DNA of 64,000 nt. Source: Eukaryota sp. TZLM1-RC. Taxonomy: Eukaryota; Metamonada: BaSk clade. Shown one piece after another: positions 39,342 through 49,623 of this stretch. The notes beneath the pieces were generated by a model. It made no database searches. It was not told the DNA's origin and saw only the letters and a program-made list of their open reading frames with translations. The position numbers were made by a program, and so were the translations under genes. The stretch lies in the NCBI GenBank assembly GCA_040285825.1, contig JAUPSS010000004.1, positions 2,460,550 through 2,524,549 on the forward strand. The letters run 5' to 3'. The number at the start of each line of letters is the position of its first letter. The stretch's first letter is position 1.

Positions 39342-40605
39342 CTAAATAAAGTGACGGGGATGCTCATTTTCTTTAACAACAAAGTGTTCAAGATGATTAT
39401 ACACTTCATCTATCAATTGACACTTTTTATTTTTATTATTTTTCCGAATTTGAGTATTTTCGTCTAAAATTGCGTTTTCAAATAAGGGGTGCTTAATATT
39501 TTTGGCAATTTGTTGTTCTGGTCTAATTTTAGAGAACCATGAAGAAAAAAATAGGTAAATCTTAGTGTCTGTTAAGGTACGAGATTGATGGGAGATCTTC
39601 AGTTTCCGAATCGGAGTCATCGTTCAGAGGAGGTATTTCATAATTTGAGTTTGGTTGTTTATGCTGCAAATTAATGAAGGTTCTTCCTTTTGATCCAGGT
39701 CGATATTTCTCGATAACATATCTACCCAGTGGTTGTCTTCACCAGGTTCATGGACTATATCAAAGTCGAATTCAGATAGTATCGGCAGCCATCTCTTTGC
39801 AATCCTATTTTTCTCTGCCGCAGTTGCCAGGAATGCAATGTTTTTAGGATCTGTGAAAATTTTCAGGAATCTAGTCAAAAGATAGCTCTCTAAGCAACTT
39901 TCAGTGAGAATCAAAAGTATTGCATATAATTCTTTTTGTAAAGTGGACCATTTTCTTTTGTGTTTCTGTCAGTAATCTACTGTAAAATGACAGAGTATCA
40001 CTAATCCTAGGTAGATTAGGCTCTACTGAAATCGTGTCGGCGTTAACACCATCTTTACCACTAAATTCTCCAGTTAGCCTGGGTTTCTTGCCGTCAGGAT
40101 ATATATTTATGACGACAGGAGAGCTGAATTTATAATTAGATTCAACTGCATAGCCCATTTCAATCAGTTCATCAAATATTTTGTTTGTTATTTCCATTTT
40201 GCTGGGATGTACTATAGCATTCTCATCTCTAAAAGGGATTGTTAGGGGATTACAATCGATTCCTTTTCTGTTTGCAGTATCACTAAAAACATCGCTGAAA
40301 ATTCCTAGTAGACTCGTTATTTTTAATTTGTTATTATCATCGTCTAATTTTATCTCACAACCAGATCTAGTTAATTGCTCCTCAAAATCGGAAGGACTCG
40401 ATGATTGGTTATCTAAGGTCCCAATCGAATGTTGAGCGATTCCTGAGTCGAATTCAGATTCTGCATTTAACAAAGTGCGGCGTTTTTTGTCTAATCTAAT
40501 GAAAAGACCATCATTCGTCTGAAGTCCAAGTGTTTTTAACATGTCTGTCCCTATTAATAATTTGTTGAAACCCGGGATTATGGGAAGAGTATGTCTATAA
40601 TGCAC
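39342..40605 (-). pseudogene. gypsy-2 protease end, partial reverse transcriptase and RNase H
   Basis: On the minus strand, frame 39901-40605 starts with the protease C-terminal motif (LPIIPGFNKLLIGTDMLKTL) and enters the RT (IPFRDENAIVHPSK, MGYAVESNYKFSSPVVI, KPRLTGEFSGKDGVN, LPRISDTLSF). It then jumps directly to the RNase H sequence FYSRLLTETQKKMVHFTK: the whole RT palm with YMDD is deleted. Frames 39624-39914 and 39342-39620 continue with IFTDPKNIAFLA, HEPGEDNHWVDMLSR and a charged linker. This is a different gypsy lineage from gypsy-1, and AT-rich. Confidence 0.8.
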
Positions 40606-40731
40606 CTGTTGTGTGCAATTTCACTGCATTTGTGGGCAATTGAATCTTTTCACACAAACTTTTGAGGTTTACAATTTTCAGGAATATCGGTCGAATCCAA
40701 TTCTAGACCTTAACAATTCTAGACCTTTCTC

Positions 40732-41862
40732 ATGGGACTATCTTTTGACCTTCTTCTATCTTCTCCCGACCTTCGATCACTATCTGTACGCCCCTCCGAA
40801 GACACAAAGGTAAGAGCCGTGTACACGTATCTTTTTCTGGGCTGTACACAAAAAAGAACCGCCGAACTGTTTTCTGTATCCCAGTCTTCCATAAGCAAAT
40901 GGGTAAAGTATTACTTAAGCATAAAATCAAGACAGGAAAGGATACTTGCCGGTCTTTACGTGAGTGATGAAGAAACTACCGACGACGATTGTTCATCCCA
41001 TGATCCTCGATGCGTCTTGACTTCTGAAGAGGCATTAGAACTGCTTGACTTTGTCGAAAAGGATCCACTTTCCTTCCTTCGCGAAATCCGAACATTTGTT
41101 CGAAGTCAGTTCAATAAATCTATTTCTATAACAACTGTTCATAGGATACTTGTTCGCCATGGATATTCTTACAAAAAGTGTCAGACTCTAGTTCGTAGGG
41201 CCAAGTTGTCACTTATTACACAGTTTGAGGGTAACTATATGCTTGATATTGGACTTGTTCTTCATCATCAACTTGTATTCATTGACGAACTTTCATTCAA
41301 AACTCAAGTCAATGCCCATTCTTATGGTCGTTCGCCAAAAGGACAATCTATTTACACAGTTCAACCTGAAATGCTGGAAGTTCAAGTCAGTGCAGCTGTA
41401 GCTATTGATGTTAGAGGGACTCTTTTCTACCATGTTCAAGAAGGGCATTTTGACAGGCATGGTTTTGCTGCTTTCCTACACGATTTGATCAATTCAAAGA
41501 ACCTCTACACATTTCCTGGACATCGGTCTGTTTTGATACTTGATGGCTGTCGTATCCACACATCTGACTTCTTGATTCATGCTGTTCGAAAATGTGGTCT
41601 GCACTATCGGATTCTGCCGCCCTATTGCCCCGCTATGAACCCTATCGAAATGTTCTTCTCTGTTTTACGCCGGAAAGTCAGGGGCATTACTCACAACCAG
41701 GATAAAGTTTATGGTATTGACGTTGTTCAGACTGCTTTACAGAATCTAGCTGATTTCAACTGCCGTGGATTTTTCAATCGGTGTGGCTGGATAGATCTAC
41801 GTAGTATTAACTCTCCATATTCAAGACCGGATTCGCAGTTATTAGCTGCATTGAATCATTAA
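40732..41862 (+). CDS. Tc1/mariner-superfamily DD34E transposase (unit Tn1), intact
   Basis: 376 residues, ATG to TAA, uninterrupted. A Tc1-like helix-turn-helix region lies at residues 1-60 (VRAVYTYLFLGCTQKRTAEL, VSQSSISKWVK), and a second paired-type half at about 100-160 (ISITTVHRILVRHGYSYKKC). The DDE core shows the first D in LVFIDELSF, the second in LILDGCRIH and the E in MNPIEMFF; 34 residues separate the second D from the E. It excises and inserts the element. It converges on a second gene (41901-42950) with only 38 bp between stop codons, an arrangement repeated in two other copies in the window. Exact terminal repeats were not resolved. The unit sits in the protease gene of gypsy-2. 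Confidence 0.92.
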   Translation: MGLSFDLLLSSPDLRSLSVRPSEDTKVRAVYTYLFLGCTQKRTAELFSVSQSSISKWVKYYLSIKSRQERILAGLYVSDEETTDDDCSSHDPRCVLTSEEALELLDFVEKDPLSFLREIRTFVRSQFNKSISITTVHRILVRHGYSYKKCQTLVRRAKLSLITQFEGNYMLDIGLVLHHQLVFIDELSFKTQVNAHSYGRSPKGQSIYTVQPEMLEVQVSAAVAIDVRGTLFYHVQEGHFDRHGFAAFLHDLINSKNLYTFPGHRSVLILDGCRIHTSDFLIHAVRKCGLHYRILPPYCPAMNPIEMFFSVLRRKVRGITHNQDKVYGIDVVQTALQNLADFNCRGFFNRCGWIDLRSINSPYSRPDSQLLAALNH

Positions 41863-41900
41863 TAAATTATGACTATTAAATTATTTTTATTCGAAGTCGA

Positions 41901-42950
41901 TTAAATAAAACGTAACGAACTGTTAATCTGTTTGTTGATGAGGGTCTTCAACATTTGAAATTGAGGTAAAATTGAGTTCAGCTGCGGGGCTTGTACAGGC
42001 TTGTGAAGATCTTCTGAAGCTCCCAGCCAACACATAGTTTTGGATGTCCTGAAAAAGAATTTGCGTTCCAGTTCATCACGTCGCTTCCGTTCTAAGTCGA
42101 GAGCTGTCAAACGAGATGATACAAAGGACGCCAAGTTTTTCGCAAGTTCCTGATCTTCACTCATAACAAGCAAAGGTTTTACGACTTTGGGTTCAAAAAG
42201 CTTTCCAATAGTGAACGGGATGCAATTCAGAGTTGCTGACCCTGATTCGAACATACTCTTCCATGTTTTCCAAGCGACCTCAGGTGCTTTGATCTCATTA
42301 TTGGCCTCTTTCAGTTGTTGTATTGTGATGGTCACGGCCTTCGTCTTCTCAAACTCTGCACATTTTTTCTTGAACTCCTCTCTAGACATGATTTTCGGAG
42401 CAACCAAAACATAGAACAATGGACTGGTAGTTCGATCGAATTCAAGGTACTTCTGCAAAAGGTCTGTAGACAAATCAACCTTGAACGCAGCATTGGTAGA
42501 CGTTTTATACTTCAATTGAAGCTCTTCTGGAAGAATAGGTGGTTTCTTGTTAGTTGCAATTTGTTTGAGGTATAACTCTATCATAACTTCATGAAAAGTG
42601 CTGACAGATAGATCTTCAATATTGGGACTGATGAAGATATTGATTACCTTTTCATAGAAAGGCCTACCGCCTTTAATATAAGCAAAGGCAACGTCGATGG
42701 GCCGAGAAACGTAGTCGGGTAAAAGTGATAGAGCAATAGAGGAAGTTTGAGCTTCATCAGCTATCTCAGATACTGGACTTTCAGGGTTTGATGTGTGCTC
42801 TGGTAATGTCACATTGGGAAATGTACGGGGAGTTTCCAACTGATCGTCTAACGACCAAGATACAGGAGCAGCAAAGTTTTCAGAGTTTAAGGCGGCGAAT
42901 GCTTGGGTGGGGGTGTAAGGCGTTTCCCCAAAGTCAATCGGAAAGGACAT
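41901..42950 (-). CDS. transposon accessory protein of Tn1, function unknown, intact
   Basis: 349 residues from the ATG at 42950. The N-terminal about 70 residues are Pro/Ser/Thr/Glu-rich and look disordered. The middle is mixed helical (YIKGGRPFYEKVINIF, LYVLVAPKIMSREEFKKKC), with a recognisable block PEVAWKTWKSMFESG...IPFTIGKLFEP. A C-terminal helical part (LASFVSSRLTALDLERKRRDELERKFF) is probably a coiled coil. No known domain, zinc cluster or catalytic motif is visible. Related proteins occur in the same convergent position beside the transposases at 43055-43809 and 53135-54255. It is likely a second protein needed for, or regulating, transposition; no function can be read from sequence. 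Confidence 0.7.
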   Translation of the reverse strand: MSFPIDFGETPYTPTQAFAALNSENFAAPVSWSLDDQLETPRTFPNVTLPEHTSNPESPVSEIADEAQTSSIALSLLPDYVSRPIDVAFAYIKGGRPFYEKVINIFISPNIEDLSVSTFHEVMIELYLKQIATNKKPPILPEELQLKYKTSTNAAFKVDLSTDLLQKYLEFDRTTSPLFYVLVAPKIMSREEFKKKCAEFEKTKAVTITIQQLKEANNEIKAPEVAWKTWKSMFESGSATLNCIPFTIGKLFEPKVVKPLLVMSEDQELAKNLASFVSSRLTALDLERKRRDELERKFFFRTSKTMCWLGASEDLHKPVQAPQLNSILPQFQMLKTLINKQINSSLRFI

Positions 42951-43054
42951 GTGATCAAGCAGTGGTATTGTAATAGAAAGGTCTAAAATTTTTGAGTATT
43001 CTTTAGAAGTGAAAACCTCAATTCCCTTCCCACAAATTCTTACACTCTTTCCAC

Positions 43055-43809
43055 ATGGGATATACTTTTCAACTTTTACTTGACCCCAATATAGATCTTC
43101 GCGATCTTAAGTGTCATGCATCGGAAGACACCAAAGTTCGGGCTGTCTATACTTATCTTTGGCTAGAACAAACACAGGCTGAAGTGGCCAAGTACTTCTT
43201 AGTAGACCAGTCAACAATTTCTAGATGGCTTGTCAAGGCCTTTTTACCGGTACCGAAATGACTTCATTCGGACACAAGGTTGGTCACCAAAGGGTTGTCC
43301 AATAGTTGTGGAGAGTCTATCAACTTTAGTATAGTCAGATCTCAACATGTGTAGCGATAGGTGTGAACGGTTATGTTCATTCGCACATACAGGAGGGTCA
43401 CTTTGACCGACATCAGTTCATTGGCTTCTTGCGTTCACTTCTTCGTTTAGGCTTTTTGAGCACAAGAGGTGGCCCTCGTAGCTGTATTGTCTTGGATGGT
43501 TGTCGGATCCACATCCATCAACACATATCTGAAGCATTACGAAAGGCAGGTCTTCACTACTTTAAGCTTCCTCCTTACTGCCCGGAGCAAAATCCCATCG
43601 AAACCTTTTTTGGCTCCTTCAAAAAAACTGTTCGAAGGTTGATGCAGTACTACAGCGATCTTGATCAAATTCAACTCCTCAACACAATATTGCATCACCA
43701 TATGAGGTACAATTGTTACAGGATTTTCTCCAATTCCGGTTGGAAACAGTTTCAAGTTTATCGCTCTCCCTACCCCCTGAAAGAGAAACTAAAGGTGTTT
43801 GTAGAATAA
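43055..43809 (+). pseudogene. Tc1/mariner-like DD34E transposase (unit Tn2), internally deleted
   Basis: The ATG at 43055 opens a 68-residue frame with the helix-turn-helix (VRAVYTYLWLEQTQAEVAKY). After a gap where about 100 codons, including the first catalytic D, are missing, frame 43363-43809 gives NGYVHSHIQEGHFDRHQF, IVLDGCRIHIHQHI (second D) and PPYCPEQNPIETFFG (E), again with 34 residues between D and E. It is clearly diverged from Tn1. It converges on 43899-44762 with 89 bp between stops. Confidence 0.88.
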
Positions 43810-43898
43810 CAAAGGGTCAAAGAGTCACTATTGTTAGAAAATAAAGCTTTTTATGTCACTAAAACGAACAAAATCTACACTAAAACGTCATTACATAG

Positions 43899-44762
43899 TT
43901 ACTGGTGACTGTTTTCAGCATTATCAGCTCTTTTGAGTTGCTGGGCTACAACAATAGACAGTCTAGCAACGGAGGACACTCGCTTTCTAGCACTTCGAAT
44001 CAAGCTTGGCATAATCGAGATGAGGTTCTCAGTCCGAACTTGTAAGACATTCATGGCGTGATCTCTTGCTTCTACAATTTCTTGGGCGATGAACTGAAAA
44101 ATGGCTTCGTTTTCTCTTTCTATATCATCGTCGTTGTCAACAGAGTGGTTGACTCTGGTGAAAAACTGCGTTAGACCTGCTGGAATGGCAGTTGTAGTGC
44201 ATGTTGGATCATCTTCATAATTTTTGGCCCAGGTCTCCCAAGCAGACTGTGGTCCGTCAATATCTGGGTTCTGTTCCTGCAAGAACTCCACTGTAGTTGA
44301 CCTTGCTTCTTCAGCTTCTGTTTCCTTAATAAACAAGCCGTATTCCTTAGCAGACACATTATCGGCAGCTATTTTGATCAAAAATGGGTATTCCTTTCGA
44401 TCGTTTGGCGCAGCAGACAACCAATTTCCAACCCATTTTCTGATTGTGGAAGCCTCGACTTTGGTATAGTTCCAGCCGTTTCCATAAGAAAAGAAGCACT
44501 GAAGCGAGCTTCTTGGATGAGTTTTTACTTCCTGAGCTCGGCAAATTGCGTGAAAGTGTTGCAGGAAAAACTCTTTGAGAGCAGAGGGGCTCCAAGAGTA
44601 ATCGTGTGTGTAGAATAGGTCAAGTTCGCGAGGTTCGAGTCTGTTAGATTTCTGGCCTGAAAGACAATAGACAACGCCAACAGTAAGTTTATTGGCGTCA
44701 GGAAACAGTTCTTACGAAAGGTCAATAAACAAAGCACGGTTTACGTTTTGATGTTCACTCAT
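43899..44762 (-). pseudogene. transposon accessory protein of Tn2, possibly intron-containing or frameshifted
   Basis: The frame ending at 43899 stays open upstream on the minus strand to about 44640 and aligns with the Tn1 partner: a block SAWETWAKNYEDD matches AWKTWKSMFESG, followed by TAIPAGLTQFF for IPFTIGKLF, and a C-terminal helical part. An ATG at 44762 opens a short frame (MSEHQNVNRALFIDLS) that could be joined to it by a GTAAGA...AACAG intron of about 70 nt; this joining is a guess. No ATG is available inside the main frame near its start. Same convergent position relative to its transposase as in Tn1. Confidence 0.6.
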
Positions 44763-44834
44763 AAGTTGTGGAAAGAAAATGTGGAAAAAGTCTGTAGGGA
44801 ATTTGTGAAAAATGCATTTGGTTTGAAATCCACT

Positions 44835-45051
44835 GACCTTGGTGCGCAATGCTTCCTAAGTTGAACGACAGAATACCATTTGCACTCCCTAGCGATTTAC
44901 TGGATACGTTATTGGCTGGTAAGAACTCAATCGTGTCATCTTCATTAATTGACATATTGCATTTGTTAGCCAAATCTTCTGTTATAACCGAACAAAACGC
45001 TGCTGAATCAATAGTTGCAATCATTTTTATGTTATTTATTAAAATCTCCAA
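44835..45051 (-). pseudogene. gypsy-2 aspartic protease, N-terminal part
   Basis: The minus-strand frame contains IKMIATIDSAAFCSVITEDLA, equivalent to the retropepsin DTG motif of gypsy-1 (VDTGTTISCISEDL) but with DSA at the active site. It ends after GILSFNLGSIAHQ, where the Tc1-like block was inserted; the protease C-terminus resumes at 40605. Flanks of that block both carry AGGT, a possible short target duplication. Confidence 0.65.
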
Positions 45052-45059
45052 TCTTAGAA

Positions 45060-45577
45060 ATGGAGAACGCTGGGATCTGATGTGGTTCTCACTACCCTAG
45101 AATTTATACCAAAAATACTGTTGATAGAGCTAGGTTTGTGGAATTGTAGAGGATTAAGTAAGAATTGGTGAGCTGTTGGAGAGTTGTTGACTGGGTTTCC
45201 GAAATCGGCAATTGATTGATTATTATTGATTGCATAGATTTTTTTCCGATTGGGGAGAACCTGTGTTTCTTACTGAATCCGACTGTGGGGAATCGTGCTC
45301 GAACTAGCTGACTCGTCCTCAGGAGGGGATGTCATTGATGATGTGTCCTCTTGTAAAAATGCATGAAATATTTTGAAATATCTTTAAAATGCATTGTAAA
45401 ATGGCCACCTCAGCCCCTAACACTAAACCTAGATACACGTCTAGCACGGCCACCTCGGCCCCTTACCACACTGCCACCTCTCACAGGCTGATCGGCCTCG
45501 CTGATCTTGAATCTCTGTTCCTTGGTTACCTTACTCCTGGTACAACGGGGGTCCTTACAATCAAATACCGTGTGCCA
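45060..45577 (-). pseudogene. gypsy-2 gag C-terminus and gag-pro linker
   Basis: The minus strand from 45577 reads VFDCKDPRCTRSK, then a Arg/Gly-rich segment (GGSVVRGRGGRARRVSRFS) before a stop near 45400. An acidic Ser-rich linker (TSPPEDESASSSTIP) follows, then AT-rich sequence leading to the protease. The first Cys here completes the zinc knuckle whose first half lies at about 49650 beyond the hAT insertion. Confidence 0.5.
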
Positions 45578-45642
45578 CAGCAACCGAAAAATATTGATAT
45601 TTTATTTATTGTATATTTTTCTTTCGACAATAAATATATTGT

Positions 45643-47677
45643 GGGAAAATCACAGCTATACCCATTTTGTCAAATTTAAGTCCACATGTACCCAGATCTA
45701 ACCATCTCCAATATCTCTGAAAACCCCAGATTCAAACTTTCAGTGGGCAATAGGTTCAGCAAAGAGATCCTGCAAGAGCTTATTAGAAAAGAAGGTTCCG
45801 ATAGAAAAGCGAGCGTCAGATATACAAAATCCGAGGTAACTCGCATCAATGCTGTCTGTAGAAGCAAAGATTGCACATTCCGCTGCTACGCAACTAGAAA
45901 GAAAGACTGTCCAGATGAGACACCTTATGTCGTCAAAATCCTGATTCAACATACTTGTGATCCACTTGCTCTTGGAACGAAAGCTCCAAGACCTACTACT
46001 TCCTTTCTTGCAAGCCATCCTCGAGTGAAAGATAGAATAAAGGCCAAACCATTTCTAACAGCTTCCGAACTCAAGCCATTACTGGATGAGATAGCTGATA
46101 TGAAGCTTGCTGAAAGAGTTGCAGCTAAAGTTCGAGCAAAAGCTCGAGAGATTGTCTTTGGTACTCATAAAACAAACTACGCACGGCTTTATTCTCTTAT
46201 ACTCCGTATCCAACAGTGTAACCCTGGTTCTCATTGTGTGTTGGAGAAAGAAGCAGACAATACTTTCAAACGTTTGTTTATTGCTTTTGGTGGATCTTTA
46301 CATGGGAGTCAGTTCTTCCGTCCACTCATTCAAATTGATGGAACCCATTTGAAAACAAAGCATAAAAATGTGATGTTATGTGCAACAATGATCGACGCTC
46401 AGGGTCAGCTGTTTCCAATTGCGATATCTATAGTTTCTGGAGAAAACTATGACAACTGGAGATGGTTTCTTTGTGAGCTAAAAAATTGTCTCAAAACAGA
46501 AGTAACAACCATATCTGATATCATATATCTGACAGAGAGAAAGGACTTGTTGAATCTGTAAGATCTATTTTTCCTGATGCGTTTCACAGCTACTGTGTTC
46601 GCCATTTGGCCAAAAATATAGGCGTTAAGTCTACAAGTGTTTTATGGCAAGCAGCAAGGGCAGAAACAGAGATTGAATTAAAACAGTATCTCGAGATATT
46701 GAGAGAACAATCCATCAAGGCCTACGAAAAGGTAACAAAAGCTGGGATCAGCAATTGGGCTACTGTTGGGTTTGAAGGTCTTCGTTATGGGCACTTCATG
46801 TCCAATTTAATCGAATCTCTCAATGCTTGGCTTCTTGTTGCCAGAGGATTGCCTGTAATAGCAATGATCCAAACTATCATGGATAATCTCAATCGATGGT
46901 TTGAAGATCGATATCATCGTGGATCAGAAATGCAGAAAGCTATTGTTTAAAGTGTTTGGCATAAATTGAAGGATGAAGTTGTAGAAGGGAGAAAGTTGAA
47001 GACGAGAACGATAAGAAGAGATGACAACATCTTCGTCCAAGTAGAAGAAGCTCAGAAAAAGTACACAGTGAATATTAAGGAGCGTTTATGTACCTGTGAA
47101 AAATGGCAACGTTTAGGCATCCCATGTAGACATGCTGTCGCAGCTTTGGAAAAACTGAAACATCCGGTCTTAAATGGGGTTGATTCTCACTACCTTACCG
47201 AAAATTACCTAAGAACTTATGAGAACTTTATTGGTGCTGTAGAGATTCAAGACTTAGATGAAGTCGATATGCTGCCTCCAACTTACAAAAAGGCTCGTGG
47301 AAGACCTCCAACAAAAAGATTACGGCCTGGTGAGGGAAGAAAGAAGAAGAAGGTAAAGGTAGCAAATGATGGTGATGTGAGTGAGGTGGACGTAGAAATG
47401 TTATATGATTCTATCATTAACATTAGTACAATTCATGATGTTTTTGACGAGTCCTCAAGTTCTGGAGAAGATTATGAAAGTGAAACTGAGCTGGAAGAGG
47501 ACTCAGACGATCAGTGGAATGAATTGACCACTGAATTGATGTAGACGTAGATTGCTTTATAAAGAAATGTTTAATTGTTGCAATTTGGGTACAGGTGAAA
47601 CCAAAATTGATGGGTATGGAGAAATTGGGTACAAGTGGGACAAAATTTGACAAAATGGGTATAGGTGAACTTGTCCC
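45643..47677 (+). mobile_element. Mutator-like element 2 (MULE-2), nested in the hAT element
   Basis: 2035 bp. Imperfect terminal inverted repeats of about 36 bp start GGGA and share TATACCCATTTTGTCAAA. The 9-bp flanks ATATATTGT (45634-45642) and ATATAATGT (47678-47686) match at eight positions. Further TGGGTA-type motifs lie inside the right end (47585-47660). The transposase is a pseudogene. Confidence 0.9.
45686..47544 (+). pseudogene. MULE transposase (MULE-2), inactivated
   Basis: Frame 45686-46561 has an N-terminal MuDR-like module (INAVCRSKDCTFRCYATR...HTC) and the start of the transposase core (PLIQIDGTHLKTKHKNVMLC, SGENYDNWRWFLCEL). A duplication of about 14 nt near 46510-46525 shifts the frame inside the ISDREKG motif that carries the second D. 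The frame then continues (CVRHLAKNIGVKS) to a TAA at 46948-46950. Beyond it, in the same frame, come a SWIM finger CTCEKWQRLGIPCRHAV and a basic then acidic tail ending DDQWNELTTELM. Diverged from MULE-1 and lacking its CCHC knuckle. Confidence 0.9.
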
Positions 47678-47812
47678 ATATAATGTTGATGCAAATATTT
47701 TATTGTATTGGTGAAGTATTGTGGGATTCAACTATAAATACACAATAGATAAGTTGGATTCAATTTGATATAATAACCAGAAACAACGGAACAGATCAAT
47801 CCTCACTATGAC

Positions 47813-49425
47813 TCAATTATCTTCAGTGCCATTATTGGCTTTTCTTGACATGATCAATTCAACTGTCTTTTGATCCCAACAATGTTTGTTATAGTACAAA
47901 AACAGCTGCTTTTCCAAACTGTCTGAAGTCAAGTTCGGACGATCTGCCATTGTCATTTTAGCTCTACTAAACAACCTTTCTACGTCGTTACGGGTCGCAG
48001 GTATCCAACCCAGATCGATGTAATGGCCTTTGGGTCCGTCACATTCCTCCTTTCGTCTCATTCTCTCTTCAAATGTTACCTCCATGTCCTCTTCGGTAGT
48101 TGGAGATTGGCATTTCAGAAAACACTGTACTGCTTCTTTTTCAGCGTAGGACAATTCAAGTTCTCTGTTCCTTTGCAGCTTCGAAACTGCAGTTTCAAAA
48201 TTGGGAGAGTGCATAATTTGACTGGGGTAACTGGTATAGTTTGTTAAGTTTGGAAAATCTTTGTGAAACTCTTCAAAGGCACTCTCGGCCTGTGCTAAAG
48301 AGAGTTGTTGTCTTTGCAAGTACTTTGTTACTGGCTGGACTTTTTTCAATGCTTCAAGGAGTCTTTGAAGGTTCCGTTCTTCTGCTGGTGATGGTAAGCT
48401 TCTGGTCACCTCATCTTCGAAAAGGTCAAACATTTTGAGTTCCTTGTAGTCAAAGTATCGTTGAAGTGCATCATGCAAAGACAGCCACCTTGTTACGTTT
48501 CTTTTGCGGGGTTTCATTGAGGTACGTGTTCTTAAAACCATTGATCGTTTAACTAAATGAAGATGCTTGAAAACGGTGTCAATTTTTTTAAATCCTCTGT
48601 AACACCATGTTCCAGTGCTTTAACTTCCAGAGAAAATCGATGTGATGCACAGCCAATTAAAGGCACACCTAATCTGGATGCAAGACATCTGTTGGTCTCA
48701 CAATTGTCACCCACTATAAACCACAAGTCATCAATGGAGCGCCCAAAATCAGACAAAATAATTTCGATGACATGTAGATGATCCGCAGCAACCAAAAGTG
48801 TTTGACCACTGTAGGGGTTGTCTTCACCAAATTCAATATCTGTTTCAAAAGGAACAATACCAAGGAGAAGAGGAACTTTCATTTCAGGATACACCACAAA
48901 AATACCAACGAACTCTACTCCAGAGCTACTTTCAAGCCATCCATCCAACACGAGTCCAAACTTGTCAGGAATTTGTGTTGAAACAGTCTTAGCAACCTCA
49001 CTGTACAGAAGTCTAAAATACTTTCGGAGGTTAGGTTCTGAAATTGAGGAAAGAGAGATGTAGTGTTGAAGGGTCTGGTCGTTGACAAAAGAGAAAGGTC
49101 GTTGACCGTTGATGAGGAGTTCGAGCCATCCAAACATGTTTTCGACCTTTCCAACTGTTGGTTGCGAAAGGAAAAGTCCAGTGGCCCTTTAGCTCTAGTG
49201 GATGTGAGCGACTCATCAATAGGAGAATGATGAGCAAGGACATGAGAGGCAGCATTACGGTAACCATGTTTGGGAGATCCATTGTATATGATCATCGCAT
49301 TTGATACACTTGTAAGGAGTTCTTTCGGTACTGTATTCGGGATGGTCTGTAGGTGGACTAATATCCTTGGAATCCAATTTTGTGAAGTAGAATAGGACAA
49401 TCTGTTTGTTTGTAACCTTAGTCAT
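47813..49425 (-). pseudogene. hAT transposase, frameshifted
   Basis: The ATG at 49425 opens a BED-like zinc finger (YKCIKC ... then, after a frameshift, YRNAASHVLAHH). Frame 48553-49137 gives the hAT core start ([53 protein letters not shown]). After another frameshift, frame 47813-48541 carries RNVTRWLSLHDALQRY and the C-terminal dimerisation motif ATRNDVERLFSRAKMTMADR...LFLYYNKHCW. DNA-binding, RNase H-like and dimerisation parts are in the family order. At least two frameshifts make it inactive. Confidence 0.88.
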
Positions 49426-49623
49426 AGAGAAGAGAGATAATGAAATGGATGAAATGGTAAACCTTCTAGTTCATCAGATATTGATATTTATTGCAATAAT
49501 TGAGTTATTGTCCGGACTAACAATAAATATATTGTGTGTTTCAGGATGAACAATACAATAACAATATGACAATAAATTTTATTGCTGAAATACAATAAAT
49601 TTTTTCCGGTTGCTGGTGTGCCA

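Larger units (their letters stand above)
45578..49615 (-). mobile_element. hAT-superfamily DNA transposon with nested MULE-2
   Basis: Terminal inverted repeats begin CAGCAACCG (45578-45586 and, inverted, 49607-49615), and the element is flanked by a perfect 8-bp duplication GTGTGCCA (45570-45577 and 49616-49623), the hAT hallmark. Subterminal regions are rich in TTTATTGT-like motifs on both sides. Without the inner MULE it would be about 2 kb. It interrupts the gag gene of gypsy-2. Confidence 0.92.

Noticed and set aside
45401-45577. Plus-strand ATG frame starting MATSAPNTKPRY
   Set aside because: The minus strand of the same stretch gives a Cys-containing, Arg/Gly-rich gag-like end that fits the position in gypsy-2; the plus frame is its shadow.
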